This document shows, in pieces, positions 1 through 9,535 of a DNA stretch of 64,000 bases; within the stretch, counting starts at the first letter, position 1; every line of letters starts with the position of its first letter. The notes under the pieces were generated by a model. It saw only the letters and a program-made list of their open reading frames with translations. It made no database searches and was not told the DNA's origin. Position numbers and translations under genes: made by a program. Origin of the DNA: Arion vulgaris (taxonomy: Eukaryota; Mollusca; Gastropoda; Stylommatophora; Arionidae); assembly GCA_020796225.1 (NCBI GenBank), contig CM036775.1, forward strand, positions 10,214,671 through 10,278,670. Direction: 5' to 3'.

Positions 1-540
1 TTGACACCAAGATCTGGTCGAGGCAGAGTTTCTCCATACTCGCCCGAGGAGTTGAAGACAGAGATTCATGGTCTGCTTTTTGTGCTGTCTCCACGGTGAC
101 AACCCTAACGTGTTATGGGCTTTATTATTTCATAATTTAGGTTGCACCAGTTTCTCTAGGCCGGTGGCGGATGTGTGTCTCACATTCTATTTCTATAAAC
201 TCTTGCATACAGTGACAGTTAGCAAAGATATATGCATGTTCTTCAGGCATATCTGCTAGTTCAGAGGATACCTATTTTACAGTTGATGTACAAGTGCTGT
301 CTTGTGAAGTTTGACTACCTAGTCTCTTCTAAACAGTTGGGAATATACATTCTCTGCTTTGTATTTGCTTTATTCCTACTTTCAATTGTATCATCCTCGG
401 ATGATTGTCAAACTTGATGTCTTGGTTATTTCTGCAAGAAATTTTGAGTTTAATTTTAATGAAAAATATTTCAACCGCAAAAACAAGAAATTATAAAAAC
501 ACGTAATTTTCATGTTTCACATATTCCCTTATATTGTCTT
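1..540. other. Unassigned sequence
   Basis: No exon, repeat or transposon signature recognised. Two ~60-codon frames have no recognisable homology. Confidence 0.5.
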
Positions 541-790
541 TGTGGCTAAGCCCTTTGCCTTGTGAGTCAAAGGTTGTGGGTTCAAATCCGGACTACGCCG
601 TTCTGTTCACGAGGGCAGTTTTTCCATAGACCCCAGGATTGTTGCAGGAGCTACGGAGTTTGTGCTTTGTGCAATACTCTCGGCAGGTGACGTGCCATTT
701 CTGCAGAGAGGAACCGAGCCATATGGTGTAAAACCCGGTGCAATGAAGTCAATCCTTCGGCTTTAAAACCCTTTTTTCCCCCTTTATATT
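541..790 (+). mobile_element. SINE-T1 (tRNA-derived)
   Basis: A-box-like TGGCTAAGCCCTTTG and B-box GGTTCAAATCC, then GCAATACTCTCGGCAGGTGA, CGTGCCATTTCTGCAGAGAG and a poly-pyrimidine end after CTTTAAAACCC. It would be a pol III transcript. Confidence 0.88.
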
Positions 791-951
791 GTCACTGGTT
801 GGGAACCACTAGGCTAAGCTATCAGCTGTTTTGTGTAACCTAATGTTATAATATGATGGTATCTACTGAATTATTACTTTCTGGAAATTAGCTCTGTCCC
901 ACCTAGAGATACCTTCACATTGTTCAGTTTGATGCTCTTTCAGTTCATTTC

Positions 952-1180
952 TTGCCCGAGTTGTTACCGGGGCCCAAATTGGGGTGTAAAGAATAGAACC
1001 CTGTTACCTGCCGCGCATTTCTTAGAGGCGACTAAGGAGGTCGGATGGGAGCTTTCTAAAATTTTATAAAGAAGGATTTAATCTATTGCACCAGGTTTTA
1101 ACTCCATATGGTACAGCTCCTCTCTGTAGAAATGGCCCGTCAGTATTGCATGAACTCTGTAGCTCCAACAATAACACTAT
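952..1180 (+). mobile_element. Chimeric SINE-A carrying an inverted SINE-T1 piece
   Basis: The SINE-A head and core (CGCATTTCTTAGAGGCGACT) pass into GGGAGCTTTCTAAAATTTTA, TAAAGAAGGATTTAATCTAT and then the inverted 3' end of SINE-T1. The same junction occurs at 2,293-2,536. Confidence 0.75.
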
Positions 1181-1250
1181 ATATATATCTTTGGAGGAAA
1201 TGCATGTAAGAAGAGAATAGACTGTCCGGATATGAACCTATGGCATCAGC

Positions 1251-1331
1251 TTAACTCCTTGTGGACCAGGAGCCACACTAAGTGGCGTTTTTACTCTATA
1301 ATGTCTTTTGCCCTGGTCCACTAAGAGCTAA
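1251..1331. mobile_element. Short TTAA-type MITE
   Basis: Terminal repeats TTAACTCCTTGTGGACCAGG and (minus strand) TTAGCTCTTAGTGGACCAGG, 17 of 20 identical, about 81 bp. The same end sequence is found at 23,618-23,765. Confidence 0.6.
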
Positions 1332-1470
1332 CCACAGAGATCTCCAAACAGTTTCTGGGCTAAAGCAAGAACCAGCCTGGTTTGAAATATCACATGTGCT
1401 CTAGCAAGTTGGCAGACTAGTCCTTGAAGCTGCTGGTGAAAGGAATCATATTTCATCAAGTTGAATCACT

Positions 1471-2050
1471 TGTGTGATGCCGGGCTCACAAGATGAGCAA
1501 TGAAGTTGTAAGAGGCGACTGAGGTAGGGGCCTAGGAAAGCTACCCTAGTAAATCAAGTGTCTCAAAAGTCGGATGTGCTGGTCTACTTGTATGTGCATA
1601 ACTGGCCTCCAGAGAAGATTGGCTGAACCGATGGGCTATGGGGACGACTGGTCGGGACATGTATGCAGAGATGAATAGACCAAACCCCAAGGACAATATA
1701 AATCTGCTACAAAGAAAAGATCAAAGCACTATCTTTCAGTTAAGAACGGGACATGTTGGACTGAATTACCACCTACCACACTGTAGAAAGTGCAGTCACT
1801 CATGTGAGACAGTACAGCATATCTTGCTTGAATGTCCTGGACTACATAAAGCTAGACAAGAACTCCTCCCACCACACCCATCTGTTCATAATACCCTTTA
1901 CACTAGTCTCCCACAATTACAGAACACATGCAGATTCTACAAACTGGCATTGGTTGTCCAAGAGGGAAAACTCGCAGCCCTGGTTAGAATAAGATGTGCA
2001 TAACTGGCACAACGTACAATCGCTCAGATCACACAATCGGCAGGTGTAGG
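1471..2050 (+). mobile_element. SINE-B split by LINE-L
   Basis: 1,471-1,605 is the 5' part (GTTGTAAGAGGCGACTGAGG, GTCGGATGTGCTGGTCTACT). 1,994-2,050 is the next segment (AACTGGCACAACGTACAATC). The tail is missing. Confidence 0.85.
1606..1993 (+). mobile_element. LINE-L 3' fragment inserted into SINE-B
   Basis: 388 bp, flanked by a perfect 14-bp duplication ATGTGCATAACTGG (1,592-1,605 and 1,994-2,007). Encodes INLLQRKDQSTIFQLRTGHV and CETVQHILLECPGLHKARQE, a LINE Cys/His terminus. Its tail is CCTGGTTAGAATAAG. Confidence 0.9.
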
Positions 2051-2640
2051 CGATCATGAATCTCCACAAATCTCTGTCCCTGGTATTTGATATCCGAGAT
2101 ATTGATGTTATTCCGTGCCATGAAGTCAGGCTGTCCAAAATTTTCTCTGTCTCGTCTCTCCTCGATTTTACTAGTTGCCACATGCTCTAAAACTACCCTT
2201 CTGTTCGAAAAATAAGTTTTTATTGTGTCTTGACCCCATTCAACACCTCCACATTTGTCATTTTAGCAGTCCATGGGATTCTCATCATTCTTCTTCTTTG
2301 CGTTCGTTCTTTACGACCAATTTTAATCACTCTTTGTGATATCTGTTTGATCTGTGACAAGAACAAACAGATGCAATAAATTAAAACCTGGTGCAATAGA
2401 TTAAATCCTTCTTTATAAAATTTTAGAAAGCTCCACATCCGACCTCCTTAGTCGCCTCTTAAGAAATGCGTGGCAGGTAACAGGGGTTCTATTCTTTACA
2501 CCTCAAATTTGGGCCCCGGTAACCACTCGGGCGATAATTCTTATGTAAAACCACAGAAATGTGTCCTCCAGAGATTTTTCTATCTGTTTGTTTGCTGTCC
2601 ATGACTAGCATCCATATGTCAGTATTGGCTCTATGTCATC
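2040..2640 (-). mobile_element. LINE-K2 C-terminal region, split by a chimeric SINE
   Basis: Encodes MRIPWTAKMTNVEVLNGVKTQ and [18 protein letters not shown], then TRDRDLWRFMIAYTC, a LINE C-terminal pattern. It is split at 2,292 by the SINE at 2,293-2,536. The uninterrupted counterpart is at 19,380-19,700. Confidence 0.82.
2293..2536 (-). mobile_element. Chimeric SINE-A carrying an inverted SINE-T1 piece
   Basis: 244 bp with duplication ATTCTT (2,287-2,292 and 2,537-2,542); the empty site is at 19,610-19,620. On the minus strand the SINE-A head runs into the same AGCTTTCTAAAATTTTATAA and TTGCACCAGGTTTTAA junction as at 952, then returns to the SINE-A body and tail. Confidence 0.88.
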
Positions 2641-3290
2641 ATCATCAGGTTGCATATCCTTTATAGGACGCTGCTCTCTTTGCAGCGCATCTGAAATTCA
2701 CTCTGTCTCTAGCCAATTCACCCACTTCGCTGATGGTCATATTCATGGTTTCTTTAATATCTTGTAGCCATCTTCTTCTTGGTCTGCGTCCTGGGACCCT
2801 GCCCTCTAGTATTGTTCTTTCCAGGCTTGATGTGACCAAAGTATGTAATTTTTCTGTATAGTATGTTGTTTATCAACCAATTCTCTTTAACATTTAGTTC
2901 TTTCAGGACATGTGTGTTCTTTCTTTTTCTGTCCATGGTATTCGTAGGATCTTTCTGTAGCATTTAGTTTCGAAGGACTGGATTTTCGTTCTTAATTTTT
3001 GTGTAATAGTCCATTATTCACAACCATATGTAGCCACAGGGAAAATGCATGCTCTCAATATTTTTAATATTTTGCTGGTGCTTTGACACGTCTGTCATTG
3101 TGTTTAACTTCTTGATTGCTAATTGCCAATCTTCTTGAGATCTCTTTGGAGCAGTCACAGTTATTGTTAATTATTGAGCCCAGATATTTGTAACTCTCTA
3201 CACATTGGAGTTCATTGTTTATTTAGATGTTAGGTGAGCCTTTTGCTTTGTCAGTTGACATGATTTTTGTGTATTCAAATATAGATGTTG
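2640..3290 (-). mobile_element. LINE-K1 C-terminal region
   Basis: Minus-strand translation gives [45 protein letters not shown] and [20 protein letters not shown], the standard C-terminus of RTE/CR1-like reverse transcriptases. It supplies the empty site for the SINE-A at 11,487. Confidence 0.88.
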
Positions 3291-3374
3291 GTCTTCTTCT
3301 TCGATCAACTTTTGCTATGCGACTACTCCGGTATGTGTCATAAACATGGCGGTGCGCTTGAGGTCTTCACTGTT

Positions 3375-3596
3375 CCCCATAGTTTGTCTTGTAGTCAGCA
3401 GGCAGAACAGACACCAGAGCATATCCTGCAAGACTGTCCTCTTCTGTGTGAGCTGAGAAGCAACATGTGGCCACACCCAGTCGACCTGAAAACTAAGCTT
3501 TGGGAAACCTGACAGACCTGCAGACCTGAAGCTGTCTGCCCAGTTTGTGGTCCACAGTAAATTAAGCGCATGACCAGAGATCGCTGAAGAAGAAGT
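3375..3596 (+). mobile_element. LINE-A 3' end fragment
   Basis: About 220 bp of the same terminus ([20 protein letters not shown]) with the tail CGCTGAAGAAGAAG. It abuts a minus-strand LINE fragment. Confidence 0.8.
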
Positions 3597-3735
3597 CTTG
3601 TAGTGTTGTTTCTGTTGGCCAGATCTCCAAACTCTCACTACTCAGACTAGGGCAGTCTTGCAGGATGTGCTCTGGGGACAGCTTTGGTGCTCCACAGGTG
3701 CAGGCTGCCGAGTCCCTGAGACCCATTCATTGGTC
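3597..3735 (-). mobile_element. LINE 3' fragment (H-like)
   Basis: Minus-strand translation gives [20 protein letters not shown], a Cys/His terminus related to that of LINE-H at 49,865-50,130. Confidence 0.65.
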
Positions 3736-3754
3736 TTCACTAATTGGCTATATG

Positions 3755-3830
3755 TAACAGTGAATAACTCAGATCATACACAAATCACAAAGTGGCGGCC
3801 GGTATGGAGCACTAGAAGAATAAGTTGAAC
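3755..3830 (+). mobile_element. SINE-B tail fragment
   Basis: AGATCATACACAAATCACAA through GGTATGGAGCACTAGAAGAA: the last 75 bp of the family. Confidence 0.6.
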
Positions 3831-3834
3831 AAAG

Positions 3835-4880
3835 ACAAAAAATTCTGCATCATTGTTTTATTTCACAGTTGTGTATGTGTGTGTTTGCCAAGGACTACTA
3901 GTTCCAATGATGATATGAGCAGCTACAAAATAACAACATACATGGAAGTGATGATGATAGTGATGATAAAATGGGTGCTAGTTTGTGATCATCAAATGAG
4001 AAAATCTGATGTTTACATTATTCATCTACAATCAACATTTGTTCAACAAATCATCACAGATCACCGTTCACATAAATGAATACATACATCTATCTATCTC
4101 TCTTGTGCGTGACACACCTATCTCTTGCGTGCAACACACCTCTCTCTTGCGAGCGACACACCTCTCTTGCATGTGACGACCTCGTTGTGAGTAGGCTGAA
4201 CTATCAACGTGCCAGACACAGAAATACAAACGCTGGATTAAAAACTATCTCTCTGATGGACAACATCAGCAAATGCTACACGATATAAAAATCTGCTATT
4301 TAATATACATTAACAATTGTCGCAGATTAAAAAATTGACAAGACTGCTCCGTAAAATGACGTGACAGTTTTCTCTCCTCCATCCGACGGAACCACAAACA
4401 TGTTCAGACAAAATGGATGCAAAAATTGGCTAGAAAAGTACAACACATTTTGGTATAGTCAAATATTTACAAACAAGATCAGATTTGCTCTGGATGTTTC
4501 CTCTCCGGAAGATAACATCTTGATTCTCTTACAAATGTACAGAAAAATAGGGCAACTAATATTTGTTGTAGGATCGGGGGGTAACAAATGATGCAGCGTT
4601 TGAATGCTAGCATAGTAAACAATGGACACATCATCATCATTACTGAGAGTACAGACAACATAGACATTATCATAATAATATTAATCTGAATAGAAAAACC
4701 GTATGTACATTTATTCTGACTAGCTCTGACAATGCCACTGGACCATTAGCCAGACACTTTACCAGATAAAATATGCCAGGATATAAATTATGACTGTATA
4801 ATACAGTACCAAATAATATATGATAAATAATTTACTTAACCTGAGCAAACCCGATGATGTACTGCCTAGACTGATCTGTG
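3835..4880. other. Unassigned sequence
   Basis: Apart from short direct repeats of CTCTCTTGCG-GCGACACACCT at 4,100-4,165, nothing is recognised. Possibly unique intergenic sequence downstream of MED13. Confidence 0.5.
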
Positions 4881-4884
4881 TGTG

Positions 4885-5530
4885 TAGTGGTCACTTACTG
4901 CTGTAGACTAGTCTAGATTGACATGTGTAGTGGTCACTTACTGCTGTAGACTAGATTGATATGTGTAGTGATCACTTACTGCTGTAGACTAGTCTAGATT
5001 GACATGTGTAGTGGTCACTTACTGCTGTAGACTAGCCTAGATTGACATGTGTAGTGGTCACTTACTGCTGTAGACTAGTCTAGATTGACATGTGTAGTGA
5101 TCACTTACTGCTGTAGACTAGTCTAGATTGACATTTTAGTGGTCACTTACTGCTGTATACTAGCCTAGATTGACATGTGTAGTGGTCACTTACTGCTGTA
5201 GACTAGTCTAGATTGATATGTGTAGTGGTCACTTACTGCTGTATACTAGCATAGATTGACATGTGTAGTGGTCACTTACTGCTGTAGACTAGTCTAGATT
5301 GACATGTGTAGTGGTCACTTAATGCTGTAGACTAGCCTAGATTGACATGTGTAGTGGTCACTTACTGCTGTAGACTAGCCTAGATTGACATGTGTAGTGG
5401 TCACTTACTGCTGTAGACTAGTCTAGATTGACATGTGTAGTGGTCACTTACTGCTGTAGACTAGCCTAGATTGACATGTGTAGTGGTCACTTACTGCTGT
5501 AGACTAGACTAGATTGACATGTGTAGTGAT
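4885..5530. repeat. 43-bp satellite-like array
   Basis: About 15 copies of a 43-bp unit (AGTGGTCACTTACTGCTGTA, GACTAGTCTAGATTGACATG, TGT). Head-to-tail without spacers. Each unit contains the near-palindrome GACTAGTCTAG. Confidence 0.96.
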
Positions 5531-5574
5531 CGATTTGTATATCAAACTGACTAACGAAAATATGAAGGACCACT

Positions 5575-5865
5575 TGTTAGTGGAATCCAAGACTAAGTCT
5601 GATTATCAGTGAACAGGATATTCATTTGTCCGATCCAAGATTCAATGTAATTAAGACTTAAGTCTGAGTATCAGGAACAGAGATATTCATTTTGTCAGAC
5701 CAACATTCAATGTAGATCTAAGACCTTAAGTCTGAGTATCAGGAACAGAGATATTCATTTTGTCCGACCAACATTCAATGTAATCTAAGACCTTAAGTCT
5801 GAGTATCAGGGAACAGAAATATTCATTTTGCCTGACTAACATTCTATGGAATCGATAACAGCACA
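5575..5865. repeat. ~66-bp array
   Basis: Four copies of AAGTCTGAGTATCAGGAACA, GAGATATTCATTTTGTCCGA and CCAACATTCAATGTAATCTA, directly after the 43-bp array. Confidence 0.9.
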
Positions 5866-5949
5866 ATTTCTTGTGTGCAGCATGTTGAGAACCTGACACT
5901 GCAAGCTAAGCTTTGGAGAATTAATACAAACAGTTTTAACATTAAACTT

Positions 5950-6205
5950 CCGCCCGAGTGGTTACCGGGGCCCAAATTTGGGGCGTAAAGAATGGAACAA
6001 CTGTTACCTGCCATGCATGTCGTAGGAGGCGACTAAGGAGGTTTGGCTGAAATCGGATGCACATGTCCTAAACGTGTAGAGGTCTATGTGTTTAGGGCCT
6101 ACCAAACCAATGTGCAACATATACACGTTCTTGGCAAAGACCAAACATATCACAAAGAGTGATTAAAATTGGTCATGAAGAACGAACGCAAAGAAGAAGA
6201 ACATC
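5950..6205 (+). mobile_element. SINE-A
   Basis: ~255 bp: head CGCCCGAGTGGTTACCGGGG, core CATGTCGTAGGAGGCGACTA, body ACCAAACCAATGTGCAAC and CACAAAGAGTGATTAAAATT, tail CGAACGCAAAGAAGAAG. No tRNA-like A/B boxes are clear. Confidence 0.88.
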
Positions 6206-6351
6206 AAACTTCTAATTGTTAGACTGTGTGTGCATGGATGAAGCTCGTAGGGATTTAGGGCAAGTTGATAAGCAGCAGCTGCAGGACATGACAATCTCCA
6301 AGGAAACTGATAACCACAGCAATCTCTATTGAGTTCTTCTTCAAGGATTTA

Positions 6352-6513
6352 AATTGGCTGAAATCGGATGCACATGTCCTAAACTTGTAGAAATCTATGT
6401 GTTTAGGGCCTACCAAACCAATGTGCAACGTATACACGTTCTTGGCACAGATCAAACATATCACAAAAAATGATTAAAATTGGTTGTAAAGAACGAACGC
6501 AAAGAAGAAGAAG
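6352..6513 (+). mobile_element. SINE-A, 5'-truncated
   Basis: Starts inside the body (TTGGCTGAAATCGGATGCAC) and ends with the GCAAAGAAGAAGAAG tail. Confidence 0.85.
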
Positions 6514-6835
6514 ATAAAACTCCTATTGGTGGTTCCAAGTGATTATTGCAATGAAACACAATATAAGAACAGTTGATGAAAAATCTGGAGAGATTGATCA
6601 ATAACATCGCACATGAAACGTGAGTCAGGTTATCTCTATTTGGGAAGATAGCGCCACCCATCCTTTCATTGATCTTAAACTAACAACTCCAGCCAGATAT
6701 GTGGGTTATATTCTTACAGCTAATACCATATAGTACCTGATGCAGTTACACATTACCTGCCACCAGCACAGTCTGCCATACATTACCCCATAAAAAGTCA
6801 GCCACATAAGTGATCTATTAGTCTATAATCAAAAG

Positions 6836-7230
6836 CTTGTCCTGAGCAGAACTTTGCCACCCTAACAGTCCTTCAGAATTTCTCTCTCTCATAGGTCAGA
6901 TGTCCCAACTCTGCAGTTGTCTTGTTCAAACCATCAGTTACATCATGAGTCCATCTTCTTCATGGTCTTCCTCTTCTCTTTGCCGGAATGCCTCCTTCCA
7001 TGATAGTCTTCTCCGAAAATTCGTCTCTCTTTATTTTATATGTCCAAAATACCTGCTTTTTCTTAATTGTAGCATTAGCCAGTTTTTCTTTGATTTTGAG
7101 TTCTTTCTGGATTTGTTCTCTTCTCTGTCCATGATATACAAGGACTCTTCTGTAACACTTATATTCAAAAGCACATATGTTTTTCCGTCTACTTAGTTGT
7201 CTATTAGTTGCACATAGCAAAAACAATATG
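6836..7230 (-). mobile_element. LINE-K3 C-terminal fragment
   Basis: Minus strand: RREQIQKELKIKEKLANATI, KKKQVFWTYKIKRDEFSEKT and [15 protein letters not shown] second, better preserved copy is at 52,819-53,160. Confidence 0.82.
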
Positions 7231-7329
7231 TTGCAACATAAGTTATCTAACCAATATTCAAAGGGAGAGAAAACATGTAGAATTATATCATACTTGAGTT
7301 TAACAATCGGTCAAAGTTTCTCTTCAGCT

Positions 7330-7915
7330 ATCGTCATCTTCAAAGATACAGCGGGGCCCTTGTCCTTCAGTCAACTGCTATCTAGTGCTATCTACATAGA
7401 TCCAGCGGTACTGCTGCCTTGTAGTTGATTGGGGACAATCAAAGGCTAAACGAGCAAACCGTACATAAAACTGGACGGTAGGCAAACCAAGCAGTCCATT
7501 AACAAGACTGGTATAGCTGGGCAGATGACGATCATCAGTTCGGGAAGGGCAGGTCGCCTACTGGTCGCTGCCCTGAAAGACAATAGCAACCTGCTGCCTT
7601 GTGAGTTTTGGCTGGGGGCAGCAAAAGGCTAGCGGAGAGCGAACCATCCACAAACGCTGGTTGAAACCAACGCACTCCGAAGGATAAGCACCTGAGCTCC
7701 AATTGGTACTGAAGGCTGTGCACGTATATCCCGTTCGGCTGTTTATATATCACAATAGAATGATAAAACAGCTTAAGAACGATCGCGAGAGAGAGATCCA
7801 GCGGGGCCCCTGCCCTTCAGTCCACTGCTATCTAGTGGTATCTGCATAAATCCAGCAGGGCCCTTGCTCTTCAGTCCACTGATATGTAGCAGTATCTGCA
7901 TGTGTTTGTAAGTTG
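7330..7915. repeat. Composite of LINE-H-like 3' ends and another repeat
   Basis: Contains three copies of CAGCGGGGCCCTTG-CTTCAGT followed by GCTATCTAGTGGTATCT, like the LINE-H 3' end. Between them are two copies of a repeat with AAAGGCTA-C-GAGCGAACC and ACGCTGGTTGAAACC. That second repeat recurs as the tail of the chimeric SINE at 61,545-61,765. Confidence 0.55.
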
Positions 7916-8145
7916 TGTGGGGCAATGGTTAAGATGTTGCATTGCGTTCTGAAGGTTGTAGGTCTAGATCGCAGCCTTCAGTTTACATGTGCATTTATTC
8001 CAAATATCCCTAGGATTGTTACTGGAGCTACAGAGTTTGAGTAGCACTTCCAGCAGGTGGCTTGTCATTTCTGCGAAAAGGGACGGAGCCATATGGGAAA
8101 ACCCGGTGCAATGAAACAGATCCTTAGCCTGAATGCTTTTTTTTC
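7910..8145 (+). mobile_element. SINE-T1, diverged
   Basis: GGCAATGGTTAAGATGTTGC (A box) and GGTTGTAGGTCTAGATC (B box), then the CTACAGAGTTTGAGTAGCAC body and an AACCCGGTGCAATGAA end. Confidence 0.8.
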
Positions 8146-8164
8146 ATACACGTTCCATCTTTTC

Positions 8165-8553
8165 AAGATGTCAAGACCCTCATACAGAGAAAATCTGCAG
8201 TAGACTGGAAGACAAACACTGGATATGATTATGGAAAAAACTTCCTCAAAGACCTAAGTAGAACAGACCAGGTCATTATATTTCGACTACGCACCGGACA
8301 CTGCAGACTCAACAAATACTTATATAGACTAGGAATAAGTCAAACAGCTCTCTGCCAGTGTCAGCAGGCAGAACAGACACCAGAGCATGTCCTGCAAGAC
8401 TGTCCTCTCCTGGGTGAGCTGAGAAGCAACATGTGGCCACACCCAGTCGACCTGAAAACTAAGCTTTGGGGAAACCTGACAGACCTGAAGCTGACTGCCA
8501 GTTTGTGGTCCACAGTAAATTAAGCGCATGACCAGAGATCGCTGAAGAAGATT
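8165..8553 (+). mobile_element. LINE-A 3' end fragment
   Basis: Same C-terminus as the long [45 protein letters not shown] and [20 protein letters not shown]. It ends in the shared tail CGCATGACCAGAGATCGCTG, AAGAAG. 5'-truncated, as is usual for LINE copies. Confidence 0.88.
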
Positions 8554-8875
8554 ATACATTCTATTGACAGCTCAGACCCCCCAACCCGTTAACAACAGGT
8601 CATTGTTTCATACATGTTTCATTGACACGTTAACAACAGGTAATTGTTAATGCCAAAAAAATACTGCAGGAAAAGAAAATACAAAATAACAAACTTGTCT
8701 TCCTGTGCGACTGCATTTCAATCCTGCAGGTCACACAAAGGGAACCAAGAGACAAATAATTTACACCTGAAGAAGACTGAATGTTTGCTGTCCTTGTTCA
8801 CCTCCAAGTAAATCTGATGGATGTTTCCAAACTTGACTCCTCCACTGTTATATTCATAAAAAATACAGTTGCATT

Positions 8876-9402
8876 TTTATTGTGACTACTTAGTGATATC
8901 TGGACTTTTGTCAGATGACCTTATGGGTATATATCTGGACTGGACTTTGTCAGATGACCATGAGTATATATCTGGACTGGACTTTGTCAGATGACCATGA
9001 GTATATATCTGGACTGGACTTTGTCAGATGACCATGAGTAGATATCTGGACTGGACTTTGTCAGATGACCATGAGTAGATATCTGGACTGGACTTTGTCA
9101 GATGACCACATGAGTGCACATATCCGAACTTGATTTTGTCAGATGTCCATGAGTACATATCTGGAATTGACTTTGTCAGATGACCATGAGTACATATCCG
9201 AACTTGACTTTGTCAGATGACCATGAGTGCATATCTGGACATGACCATGAGTAGCGCAGACAGTAGCAATGACTCGTGTACAAAAACTGTGTAAGCCGGC
9301 ACTTGCTGTCTGGTTGCCATGGATACAAAAGATTGTAGTGTAAAATTATCCATATGGTCGGATTGTGGTTGAAATATTGAAACAGTGAGGAACTGTCAGG
9401 TT
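8876..9402 (-). other. MED13: MED13 3' UTR with candidate poly(A) signal
   Basis: The sequence after the stop codon continues to an AATAAA hexamer on the minus strand (TTTATT at 8,876-8,881), the first one seen downstream. Most of this UTR is a 35-bp tandem array (8,905-9,255). The cleavage site cannot be fixed from sequence alone. Confidence 0.5.
8905..9255. repeat. 35-bp tandem array in the MED13 3' UTR
   Basis: About nine copies of a 35-bp unit (TATATCTGGACTGGACTTTG, then TCAGATGACCATGAG), more divergent towards 9,255. The unit bears no resemblance to the coding sequence. Confidence 0.9.
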
Positions 9403-9535
9403 CTAGACAAATGTGTTGAGGGCATGGTACATCTGCATAAGTACAACAAGGTGAACCGGTAGGCAAGAACGACGGTCATTCAGCACTGGGTCAAAGGTCA
9501 GCCAGGATAAAGAGTTGTATGTTTCCAAGACGTAC
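9403..9535 (-). CDS. MED13: MED13 last exon (C-terminus and stop)
   Basis: Encodes [40 protein letters not shown] and TFV, then TAG. The vertebrate C-terminus is [37 protein letters not shown]. The acceptor is TTTCATCAG/G. No family protein extends much further. Confidence 0.97.

Noticed and set aside
4885..5530. CRISPR-like regular repeats (also 9,560-10,265 and 62,625-63,722)
   Set aside because: The units are head-to-tail with no unique spacers, no cas genes are present, and the surroundings are a spliced animal gene.
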